Assembly (NCBI GenBank): GCA_963635575.1
Contig: CAVHFU010000051.1
Location: 1-7,928 of the forward strand
Direction: 5' to 3'
Source of the DNA: RGIG9151 sp963635575
Lineage (GTDB): Bacteria; Bacillota; Clostridia; TANB77; RGIG9151
DNA length: 7,928 nucleotides
The translations under genes and the position numbers were made by a program. Below, in pieces: positions 1 through 5,405 of the stretch. The notes beneath the pieces were generated by a model. The model saw only the letters and a list, made by a program, of their open reading frames with translations, did not search any database and was not told the origin of the DNA. Position 1 is the stretch's first letter; every line of letters starts with the position of its first letter.

Positions 1-657
1 ATTATAGGGTTAGGGGTAGCTCTAAAGAGATATCCTAATGTTATCTTTCACACAGACGCAGTTCAAGCTTTTGGGTATTGTTGCCCCGATGTTAAGAAAC
101 TTAATATTGATATGATGTCAGTTAGCGGTCACAAGATTGGGGCTCCTCAAGGCATTGGATTTTTATACATCAGAAAAGGAGTGGAGATGAAACCGTTAAT
201 TAATGGCGGAGAGCAAAACTTCGGATTAAGAGGCGGGACTGATAATGTTGCTTATATTAATGGACTGGGCAAAGCTTGTGAACTTTTAAATCAAAGACAT
301 ATAGATGGAAAATTAAAGAATACTTTTGTAACATTCTTAAAGAATGAAATTCCAGAGATTAAAGTTAATGGCTCTAGTATCTGGACATTTAATAATATAA
401 TAAGTTTAACAATACCAAATATAAATGCAGCCGAGTTGATTGAGTATTTAAGTATGAAGAGAATATATATATCAGCAGGAAGTGCTTGTTCTACTCATAG
501 CGGGGAACCTTCTCATGTGCTAAAAGCTATAGGATTATCTGACGAAGAAATTAATTCTACCGTGAGAATTTCACTTAGCCACGAAACCACTATGGAAGAA
601 ATGCTTGAGTGTGCAGCCGCCATTATAGATTTTTACAAGCTGGTTGTTGACAGATAA
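1..657 (+). CDS. Cysteine desulfurase, NifS/IscS-like (5' end missing)
   Basis: A PLP enzyme that removes sulfur from L-cysteine, giving alanine and an enzyme-bound persulfide for Fe-S cluster or thio-nucleoside synthesis. The frame is open from base 1, so about 218 C-terminal residues are visible; the full family is usually 370-400 residues. Visible motifs are HTDAVQAFG, with the Asp that contacts the PLP ring nitrogen (55-57) and the Gln (64-66); SGHK, with the PLP-binding Lys (133-135); GGEQNFGLRGGTDN; and SAGSACSTHSGEPSHVL, with the persulfide Cys at 487-489. The SAGSAC loop marks group I (IscS/NifS/DndA-type) rather than SufS. No residue known to be essential is missing from the visible part. 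A promoter lies across its 3' end, so the downstream genes may be transcribed separately. It could be a phage gene, or a host gene beside an integrated element. DndA of DNA phosphorothioation systems belongs to the same group and cannot be excluded. Confidence 0.93.
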   Translation: MIGLGVALKRYPNVIFHTDAVQAFGYCCPDVKKLNIDMMSVSGHKIGAPQGIGFLYIRKGVEMKPLINGGEQNFGLRGGTDNVAYINGLGKACELLNQRHIDGKLKNTFVTFLKNEIPEIKVNGSSIWTFNNIISLTIPNINAAELIEYLSMKRIYISAGSACSTHSGEPSHVLKAIGLSDEEINSTVRISLSHETTMEEMLECAAAIIDFYKLVVDR

Positions 658-675
658 GAATTAAAGGTATATAAT
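647..675 (+). promoter_or_regulatory. Consensus sigma-A promoter for the primase operon
   Basis: TTGACA at 647-652 and TATAAT at 670-675 are separated by exactly 17 bp, a perfect match to the vegetative sigma-A/sigma-70 consensus. The -35 box lies in the last codons of the cysteine desulfurase gene and its stop codon is in the spacer. Transcription would start near 682, leaving a leader of about 25 nt before the TTG start at 708. The spacer holds a 14-bp sequence, AGATAAGAATTAAA, that recurs beside the second promoter near 5304, so a shared regulator may bind here. Confidence 0.82.
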
Positions 676-707
676 AGCGATAGAAAATATGAAAGGAATA
701 AAGTAAG

Positions 708-1706
708 TTGGTTAGTTTAGCTAGACTTCAAGATGAAATACTTAATAATCCTTCTCATATAGAAACAGTGCTCAATAAACTTGGTCACGAAGAAATACGA
801 GATAGAGGTTCTTATTATCAGACATCTAACCTAGACGGAGATAATAAGACCGCTATTAGTATTAAGAAAGATACTTTGCAGTATCAGAACTTTACAAGGG
901 GTAAAAGCGGTAATTTAATTACGTTGGTGGAAGACGAAAAACATTGTGAGTTCCGTAGGGCATTAGAATTGATCGCCGGGTGGATAGGTTTACAAGATAA
1001 TTCTTATCAACAGATTAAGCTACCATTCTCGGGGTTTTATAAGAATGTAGAACACGATTATGAATCAGAAGAAATAATTCTTCCAGAGTATGAAGAGATT
1101 GAGCTTCCCCCTTGTGGACTGAGTAAAATGTTTTTAGATGACGGAGTAGATTTATTAACTCAGGAATACTTTAATATGAGGTTTGACTTGAGTAATAACA
1201 ATATATGTATACCTATATATGATTTATATGGTAGGCTAGTCGGTTGCAAGGCAAGGAATAATGACAAAGATTGCCCGATGGATAAGCGTTGGTTTGCTCA
1301 GTTGCCGTTTTCTAAAAACAAGGTTGTATATGGTATGAATTATAATTACGATATTATCTCTAACAAACGAAGATGTATAGTCGTTGAGGCTGAGAAGTCG
1401 GTACAGATTATGAGGTCGTTTGGAGTTGGAGTTGGAATTGCCGTTATGGGACATAATATATCAAAACAGCAGGAGTTATTGATTAAATCATTAAACTGTG
1501 ATGAGATAATAATCGGCTTCGATTCTGATATAGAAGAAGAAGAAGTTAGGTATGAAGCAAGCAAACTTATAGTAGATAATAAGTTTTATAAGAATAAGGT
1601 TAAATATATTTATGGTGGGTTACCAAATAGTTCCAAAGCCAGTCCTGTGGATTACGGGAGAAGCCTATTTAAAGACCTGCTAAAATATAACACATATAGA
1701 ATATAA
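708..1706 (+). CDS. DnaG-like TOPRIM primase, phage type
   Basis: Likely makes RNA primers for phage DNA replication. The TOPRIM domain covers roughly residues 220-295: VVEAEKS contains the catalytic-type Glu227 and GFDSD gives the metal-binding pair Asp272/Asp274. Residues about 35-95 resemble the region around the CHC2 zinc finger of DnaG (a KSGNLITLVEDE stretch like GDVISFVMEYE, then RRALELIAGWIG), but the expected zinc Cys/His ligands are absent. At 332 residues it is shorter than cellular DnaG (about 600) and has no visible C-terminal helicase-binding domain. The start is TTG at 708; AAAGGA at 692-697 is the ribosome site and no in-frame ATG is better placed. It lies 22 nt before the nuclease gene. 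The alternative is a primase-like TOPRIM protein without priming activity. Confidence 0.8.
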   Translation: MVSLARLQDEILNNPSHIETVLNKLGHEEIRDRGSYYQTSNLDGDNKTAISIKKDTLQYQNFTRGKSGNLITLVEDEKHCEFRRALELIAGWIGLQDNSYQQIKLPFSGFYKNVEHDYESEEIILPEYEEIELPPCGLSKMFLDDGVDLLTQEYFNMRFDLSNNNICIPIYDLYGRLVGCKARNNDKDCPMDKRWFAQLPFSKNKVVYGMNYNYDIISNKRRCIVVEAEKSVQIMRSFGVGVGIAVMGHNISKQQELLIKSLNCDEIIIGFDSDIEEEEVRYEASKLIVDNKFYKNKVKYIYGGLPNSSKASPVDYGRSLFKDLLKYNTYRI

Positions 1707-1728
1707 TTAAAGGAAGGGATATAGGAAG

Positions 1729-2802
1729 ATGGCTACTAGAGAGCAAGATGAAAGACTCGAAAAACTTAGAGCAGAGGGTAAAAAGCTTTATTCTATTTCG
1801 AGGCTTAACACAATGGAGCAATGTCCATATCAAGCTTATATGAGATATGTAGAACATAAATCTCAGAAGAACATTGGTATTTACGGTGAACTCGGGGAGT
1901 GTTGTCACTCAGTAATTGAAGAGTGTATTCACGATAAAACCAAAAGTGCAACAATGTTAAAGGATATTGTTAATAATAAGTTAGATGATTTAGAAATAAC
2001 AGGAGTTGAGTTTCCTAAAGATAGGAACGGCGGAGACTCTATTAGAAACAATTGGATGAATAATATTCTTAGATTTTCTAAAGAGTTTAAAGTTCCTGAA
2101 GGAAGCTTCGAGACAGAGCAGCTTCTTTTTTATAAGGTTGATGAAGACCATTATATGATGGGTTACGCCGATGCTATTTGCCACTTAAATGATAAAGAGG
2201 TTTGGCTTGTTGACTGGAAGACTTCTAGCCAGTTCGACAAAGCTCACTTACTCTCAGCTGGTAGACAGTTGGTTGTTTATAAGTTAGCTTTGGAAGCATT
2301 GGGTTACAAGGTAGTTAGATGTTCGTGGTGTATGCTTAAATATTGCGAGACCTCGTGGACTTTAAAGAACGGCAAGACTAAAACTAAGGTATCTGAGTGG
2401 AGAAATCTTATTAAGGATATGAAGAACCAGATCGAGAAAGACTTAGACGCTCTCGGCTATGATGAAATCGAGTTAGAGTTAATACTCGATAAAGGATTAA
2501 ACTCTAACTCGTGGGCTGATTTCCCACAGGAGATTCAAGATAAATATACTACTGTTGTTTACTACAGAGACTATGAAGTTACTGATGAACTTATAGAAGA
2601 AACAAAAGATTATATCAGTAGAATCATTAGTCAGTATGAGTCGCTAGGAGAAGACGGCGACAATTATCAGCCTTGCGATATAAATAAGAATAGTTATTTC
2701 TGTAATGCTTTATGCGGTTATGGTGGCAAGAGTTGTCAATGTAAATATTATGTAGATTATTGCGATCAGTTTGGTAAAGACGATGAGGAGGATTTATTTT
2801 GA
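1729..2802 (+). CDS. PD-(D/E)XK nuclease, RecB/AddB/Cas4-like, probable Fe-S protein
   Basis: A 357-residue protein of the RecB-family nuclease superfamily, probably acting on DNA ends during phage recombination or replication. Motifs in order: CPYQAY with Cys32; GELGECCHSVIEE with His60 (the usual G...H of the family); GYADAI with Asp148; DWKTSS with Asp162 and Lys164; and QLVVY with Gln180 and Tyr184. Together these are the metal-binding and catalytic set. Near the C-terminus is a cysteine group, Cys325, Cys329, Cys336, Cys338 and Cys345. One N-terminal Cys plus a C-terminal trio is how AddB and Cas4 proteins hold a [4Fe-4S] cluster, although the spacing here differs from AddB's CX2CX5C. 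Start ATG at 1729 follows AAAGGAAGG at 1709-1717. Its stop overlaps the TTG start of the next gene. No helicase domain is present, so it is a stand-alone nuclease. Confidence 0.86.
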   Translation: MATREQDERLEKLRAEGKKLYSISRLNTMEQCPYQAYMRYVEHKSQKNIGIYGELGECCHSVIEECIHDKTKSATMLKDIVNNKLDDLEITGVEFPKDRNGGDSIRNNWMNNILRFSKEFKVPEGSFETEQLLFYKVDEDHYMMGYADAICHLNDKEVWLVDWKTSSQFDKAHLLSAGRQLVVYKLALEALGYKVVRCSWCMLKYCETSWTLKNGKTKTKVSEWRNLIKDMKNQIEKDLDALGYDEIELELILDKGLNSNSWADFPQEIQDKYTTVVYYRDYEVTDELIEETKDYISRIISQYESLGEDGDNYQPCDINKNSYFCNALCGYGGKSCQCKYYVDYCDQFGKDDEEDLF

Positions 2803-3059
2803 TTGACGATAATGAGGCTTGGGTTCTTACCCCAAAAGGAATTATATATGCCTGCTTGTTAGATATTATTGACTCAGACAATATTACTGATGAGGCGGTC
2901 AGCTTGGCAGCTCTCTTGCTTGAAGATCAAGAAGAGATAGACTTTGATGTAATGAAAGACATTATGTATTATTGTGAGTTCGGCTTGTCGAGCGTTCAAT
3001 TTAAATTGTTTTACAAGAGGTTTGTGAAATGTATAATAACTAGTGGATATGCTGAATGA
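2799..3059 (+). CDS. Small acidic protein, function unknown
   Basis: An 86-residue protein not recognised from sequence. The first 60 residues are strongly acidic (IDDNEAW, LLDIIDSDNITDE, LLEDQEEIDFD) and the end is more basic (FKLFYKRFVKC); the predicted composition is mostly helical and soluble. It starts at TTG 2799, overlapping the TGA of the nuclease gene by 4 nt (TTGA), with GAGGAGGAT at 2784-2792 as a strong ribosome site, so translation should be coupled to the nuclease. Tight coupling suggests a partner or accessory of the nuclease, but that is inference only. Confidence 0.72.
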   Translation: MIDDNEAWVLTPKGIIYACLLDIIDSDNITDEAVSLAALLLEDQEEIDFDVMKDIMYYCEFGLSSVQFKLFYKRFVKCIITSGYAE

Positions 3060-3110
3060 TTTAATTCTTTTCGGTATATTTAGTATTATTAGTATAAGAG
3101 AGGAAAATTA

Positions 3111-3329
3111 ATGAGAAGCCCAAGTAGATTGTATGGTATTTACAACGAAATGGAGAGAATGCATAGAACCGGGGTGCCAGATATGAGAGTAGGACAGATG
3201 TTGTCGGTGTTCAATGATTGGTTAGGTTCTCAAGACAAAGACATCTTCTATGTTGAAGATGAAGATTTTATAAAAATATTTGAACAGTTTATGAATTTTT
3301 TAAAAGGAGGAACAAAGAAGAATGATTAA
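3111..3329 (+). CDS. Small phage-type protein, function unknown
   Basis: A 72-residue protein with basic N-terminus (MRSPSRLYGIYNEMERMH) followed by PDMRVGQMLSVFNDWL and an acidic FYVEDEDFIKIFEQFMNFL helix. The pattern of an R-x-GQ helix followed by an FY-x-ED/E segment is familiar from short uncharacterised proteins in phages of Firmicutes, but I cannot assign a named family. ATG 3111 is preceded by AGAGAGGA at 3097-3104. It overlaps the next gene by 8 nt. The 51-bp gap before it is AT-rich and could form a hairpin covering this ribosome site. Confidence 0.7.
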   Translation: MRSPSRLYGIYNEMERMHRTGVPDMRVGQMLSVFNDWLGSQDKDIFYVEDEDFIKIFEQFMNFLKGGTKKND

Positions 3330-3585
3330 GTACACAACGGAAGACGGTAAAGTTTTTGACACAAAGGTGGAGGCAGTAAAGCACGAGAGCGAACTTGCTG
3401 CAGCTAAGAAGAAAGAAAGAGAATTAAAAGAGAAAAAGGAAGCTAGAGCAAAAGAGGTCGAGGACGCTTACAAGAAGTATGTAGATTTATCTAATGCTTA
3501 CAAAGAGGACTACGGAGAGTTTTTTACTCTTAAGAGAAGCTATGATAATTGGGCTGATTTTGCCAAGGATTTTTGGAGTTTTTAA
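3322..3585 (+). CDS. Small charged coiled-coil protein
   Basis: An 87-residue protein of unknown function. It opens with IKYTTEDGKVFDTKVEAVKHE, a short beta-type segment, then has a Lys/Glu/Ala-rich region (about residues 22-50) predicted to form a continuous charged helix or coiled coil, and ends in an aromatic stretch (NWADFAKDFWSF). Small proteins with this YTT-DGK-FDT opening and charged helix are common in phages and prophages of Firmicutes; I know no assigned role. ATG 3322 follows AAAAGGAGG at 3302-3310. Its stop codon directly abuts the ATG of the next gene, with no spacer. Confidence 0.75.
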   Translation: MIKYTTEDGKVFDTKVEAVKHESELAAAKKKERELKEKKEARAKEVEDAYKKYVDLSNAYKEDYGEFFTLKRSYDNWADFAKDFWSF

Positions 3586-4194
3586 ATGAATAAAAAAGAG
3601 CGTAAGAGGGTAAAACAAACAAGAATTAAGAATAAAAAGTTACTTAAGAAATATCCGTGGCTTGCCCCTCGTAACGTGTGGAGTGACAAACTTGTTGAAA
3701 ACGAATACAGATATACCTTGTTTGATGAGATACCTAGAGGTTGGAAGATTGCTTTTGGGGATATGATGATCGAAGAAATCAATCAAGAGCTGGTTGAACA
3801 TAATCTCGTTAGAGAATACAGAATACTTCAGATAAAAGAAAAGTATGGAGAATTACGTTGGTATGACGGCTCTACAACAAAAAAGATAATGGACATAACT
3901 GATAAATACTCGGTGCTATCTAGGAATATTTGTATTTGTTGCGGAAAACCTGATGTAGGATATACATCCGGATGGATAACTCCTTTATGTGAAAAATGCT
4001 ACAAAGGAGACCCTGCTGATTTAAGCGAGAATAATAGAATGGTAGATTCTTATGAATATTCTACATTTGGGTCGGGAATCGAGTGTGTAGTAGATATTAA
4101 AGACACCGCACAGAAAATTAGGGACAATTGGTATAGAAAACATAAAGGTAGAGCCGAAGAAAACAAAGAGTGCAATACTATGCACGAAGAATAA
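3586..4194 (+). CDS. Zinc-ribbon protein of unknown function
   Basis: A 202-residue protein. The N-terminus is very basic (residues 1-25, mostly Lys/Arg) and could bind nucleic acid. It continues with KYPWLAPRNVW, then YTLFDEIPRGWKIAFG, then RILQIKEKYGELRWYDG, and a four-cysteine site made of ICICCG (CxxC in CICC) and LCEKC around residues 115-145, which should hold one zinc ion. The combination of a GW...FG segment, a QxKEKYGxLRWY segment and a CxxC...CxxC ribbon recurs in uncharacterised proteins of gut phages and other bacteria. No enzyme motif is visible. ATG 3586 immediately follows the preceding TAA; GGAG at 3575-3578 inside the upstream gene is the ribosome site. The C-terminal 50 residues are polar and weakly ordered. 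Confidence 0.8.
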   Translation: MNKKERKRVKQTRIKNKKLLKKYPWLAPRNVWSDKLVENEYRYTLFDEIPRGWKIAFGDMMIEEINQELVEHNLVREYRILQIKEKYGELRWYDGSTTKKIMDITDKYSVLSRNICICCGKPDVGYTSGWITPLCEKCYKGDPADLSENNRMVDSYEYSTFGSGIECVVDIKDTAQKIRDNWYRKHKGRAEENKECNTMHEE

Positions 4195-4305
4195 AAAATA
4201 AGCATAAAACAAAAGTGGGCGAGAAGCCACGGTAAAAGCAGGGCGATATAATTCGGGCTAAATTTGTGGCGTTCTCTCTCTCCACATAATTCAGGAGGTA
4301 AAGGA
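4195..4305. other. Intergenic gap with possible alternative RNA folds
   Basis: The longest gap within the operon, and visibly richer in G and C than its flanks. Bases 4221-4230 (GAGAAGCCAC) can pair with 4266-4276 (GTGGC, bulged G, TTCTC), giving ten base pairs. This competes with two weaker local hairpins, GTGG 4215-4218 with CCAC 4227-4230 and GTGG 4266-4269 with CCAC 4282-4285. A TATAAT lies at 4247-4252 but has no -35 partner. The ribosome site of the next gene lies just downstream, so a leader or regulatory RNA role is possible but unproven. No known riboswitch or ribozyme consensus was recognised. Confidence 0.35.
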
Positions 4306-4485
4306 ATGATTACAACAGTAACATTGTTTATTCTAGCTATCTATAGTGTTGTCAACACAATTATGGTTAACAAGTTGACTGATAAAGTGATAGAATTAGA
4401 AAATACAGTAAATGCGAATAGAACAGTCATAAGGAGGCTTGTGGCAAATGAAGAAGAGAAAGAAATTAGGAACGTTGAATCTTAG
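4306..4485 (+). CDS. Small single-pass membrane protein with coiled coil
   Basis: A 59-residue protein. Residues 2-20 (ITTVTLFILAIYSVVNTIM) form one hydrophobic membrane helix at the extreme N-terminus, followed by a polar helix with heptad-like Leu/Ile/Val spacing (KLTDKVIELENTVNANRTVI) and an acidic end. The likely topology is an N-terminal anchor with a coiled-coil domain, but which side is uncertain. I chose ATG 4306 because AGGAGG lies 7 nt upstream at 4293-4298; an in-frame TTG at 4264 would put that ribosome site inside the gene. The 3' end overlaps the next gene by 38 nt in another frame. Function unknown. Confidence 0.7.
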   Translation: MITTVTLFILAIYSVVNTIMVNKLTDKVIELENTVNANRTVIRRLVANEEEKEIRNVES

Positions 4486-4609
4486 GGATGAGTTTACATT
4501 TGAAGATTTAGTAGAACTTATGTCTAAGAATAAGTTAATTATTAATGATAGAGTTTCATTCGGCAGAGACGTTATATATGACATATATGAGGATATAGAA
4601 GATGAATGA
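4448..4609 (+). CDS. Small 53-aa protein overlapping its neighbours
   Basis: A 53-residue frame with a basic N-terminus (MKKRKKLG) and an acidic C-terminus (DIYEDIEDE), mostly helical in character, with no known family. Supporting evidence is the strong ribosome site AAGGAGG at 4431-4437, 10 nt before ATG 4448. Its stop TGA 4607-4609 overlaps the next gene's ATG at 4602 by 8 nt. It fills the gap of 116 nt between the membrane-protein gene and the next gene, and no other frame there offers a better gene. It overlaps the upstream gene by 38 nt. Function unknown. Confidence 0.65.
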   Translation: MKKRKKLGTLNLRDEFTFEDLVELMSKNKLIINDRVSFGRDVIYDIYEDIEDE

Positions 4610-4868
4610 ATTTAGTATTGAATGGATTAAAGGGCAGCAAGTTGCTACTGTGAGTTTTCCTAATAGTAGTAAACTAAAGAATACAATAGTGAAACTTGCT
4701 GAACAGTATCCAGATGAAGTTGATTATATTGAAAACGAAGATGGTAGTATTTATGGACATATTCCTGTGAAATATGTAGCGGTACGACATCCAAGAGTAA
4801 TGAGCGATGCTCAGAAAGAAGCGGCAGCAGAGCGATTAAAAGCAATGAGAGGAGCTAGTGATGAATAG
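4602..4868 (+). CDS. Small phage-type protein, function unknown
   Basis: An 88-residue protein with the order EWIKGQQVATVSFPNSSKLKN, KLAEQYPDEVDYIENEDGSIYGHIPVKYVAVRHP, then a helical Gln/Glu/Ala/Arg-rich tail (SDAQKEAAAERLKAMRG). This pattern (ATVSF; KLAE-x-P; NEDGSI-x-HIP; an AERLK end) is widespread among uncharacterised proteins of gut phages and mobile elements of Firmicutes; no function is established that I know of. ATG 4602 has GAGG at 4589-4592. Its end overlaps the next gene's ATG at 4861 by 8 nt. The fold is probably alpha/beta, and it has no cysteines. Confidence 0.78.
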   Translation: MNEFSIEWIKGQQVATVSFPNSSKLKNTIVKLAEQYPDEVDYIENEDGSIYGHIPVKYVAVRHPRVMSDAQKEAAAERLKAMRGASDE

Positions 4869-5118
4869 AGGAGACGTGGTATATTACACTCATATCCTTG
4901 ATGATATGGGGATATATGAATGTATAAGATTAACTGTGAAGAAGGCTGATAAAGATTACTTCATAGGAGTTAGTGATGATCGAGTCCATTCTTATATTTT
5001 CCCCAATGATGTAGTTGGGAGACTTGTATTTAAAAACGAGCAAGAGGCGTATAGAATTGTGTTTAACGCATCTGAAGGAAAGGGCTATAGTCCAGTATTT
5101 ATGGAGGATTTTCAATAA
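4861..5118 (+). CDS. Small SH3-like beta protein, function unknown
   Basis: An 85-residue protein. The opening NRGDVVYYTHILDDMGIYECIRLTV and the following strand-rich KDYFIGVSDDRVHSYIF suggest a small beta-barrel of SH3 or Tudor-like type, then a short helix ending KNEQEAYRIVFNASEG. Similar short proteins with GDVVYY...GIYE and an FxGV...H-x-Y/F core are common in gut phages, with unknown function. I chose ATG 4861 rather than the GTG at 4858 because AGAGGAG at 4848-4854 is then 6 nt away. The stop TAA shares one base with the next gene's ATG (TAATG). Confidence 0.77.
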   Translation: MNRGDVVYYTHILDDMGIYECIRLTVKKADKDYFIGVSDDRVHSYIFPNDVVGRLVFKNEQEAYRIVFNASEGKGYSPVFMEDFQ

Positions 5119-5303
5119 TGAAACAGGAAAACCTGATTAAGATGTTGTCAGCTATTCATAACGAAAATCAGACAATGTTGGTGCTTATGTCTACCCTTTA
5201 CAGCGCAGACGACAGAGAGAAAATATTAGAAAGAGTAGACAAATGTGAACAATTATTCGCCGAGGGCATCATAGGAGAAATGCCGAGCACAACAATATCA
5301 TAG
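5118..5303 (+). CDS. Small helical protein, function unknown
   Basis: A 61-residue, mostly helical protein (NLIKMLSAIHNENQTMLVLMSTLY, then DDREKILERVDKCEQLF). No family is recognised. ATG 5118 overlaps the previous stop codon by one base and is preceded by GGAGG at 5103-5107, so translation should be coupled to the upstream gene. It is the last gene of the operon; a promoter and hairpin follow it. Confidence 0.7.
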   Translation: MKQENLIKMLSAIHNENQTMLVLMSTLYSADDREKILERVDKCEQLFAEGIIGEMPSTTIS

Positions 5304-5320
5304 AGATAAGAATTAAAAGG

Positions 5321-5349
5321 TTGACGAATAGAAAATAATAATGTATGAT
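5321..5349 (+). promoter_or_regulatory. Near-consensus sigma-A promoter for the DnaE gene
   Basis: TTGACG at 5321-5326 and TATGAT at 5344-5349 are 17 bp apart, one mismatch in each hexamer. It would give a start near 5356 and a leader of about 50 nt before ATG 5406. The upstream AGATAAGAATTAAA (5304-5317) and the TAGAAAATA in the spacer (5329-5337) also occur around the first promoter near 650-690. The -10 box overlaps the start of the hairpin at 5348-5379. Confidence 0.65.
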
Positions 5350-5383
5350 AATAGCGAGGTCGAAAGGCTTCGCTATTATTTGT
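5348..5383 (+). terminator. GAAA-tetraloop hairpin, possible terminator or attenuator
   Basis: Bases 5348-5361 pair with 5366-5379 without a mismatch (14 pairs, two of them G-U) around the loop GAAA at 5362-5365. Only a short T-rich tail follows (TTTGT), so it is not a textbook strong terminator. For transcripts arriving from the upstream operon it could end or slow transcription. A transcript starting at the promoter at 5321-5349 would lose most of the left arm, so the hairpin would act only on read-through RNA. Confidence 0.6.
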
Positions 5384-5405
5384 AACAAAGGAGAGAAGAA
5401 CGGCG

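Noticed and set aside
689..706. A five-codon frame, ATG 689 to TAA 704, just before the primase
   Set aside because: It contains the primase ribosome site and has none of its own; most likely chance.
640..707. Prophage attachment site at the desulfurase/primase junction
   Set aside because: No integrase and no matching direct repeat typical of att cores is visible; the repeated boxes fit promoter elements better.
1236..1564. Overlapping minus-strand frames opposite the primase
   Set aside because: They lie fully within a well-supported gene, have no ribosome sites and show no recognisable protein features; the same holds for the other minus-strand frames in the window.
4247..4252. TATAAT hexamer in the 4195-4305 gap as a promoter
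   Set aside because: No TTGACA-like box 15-19 bp upstream and no extended -10 TG.
4215..4285. Resemblance to a pistol-type self-cleaving ribozyme (hairpin followed by an A-rich strand and a loop-pairing segment)
   Set aside because: The order and distances of the later helices do not match the consensus.
4264..4305. Longer version of the membrane protein starting at TTG 4264
   Set aside because: It would place the strong AGGAGG ribosome site inside the gene and add a poorly hydrophobic start before the membrane helix.
5341..5385. A 14-codon frame starting ATG 5341 across the hairpin, like a leader peptide
   Set aside because: No ribosome site at a usable distance, and the start codon lies upstream of the expected RNA start of the promoter here.
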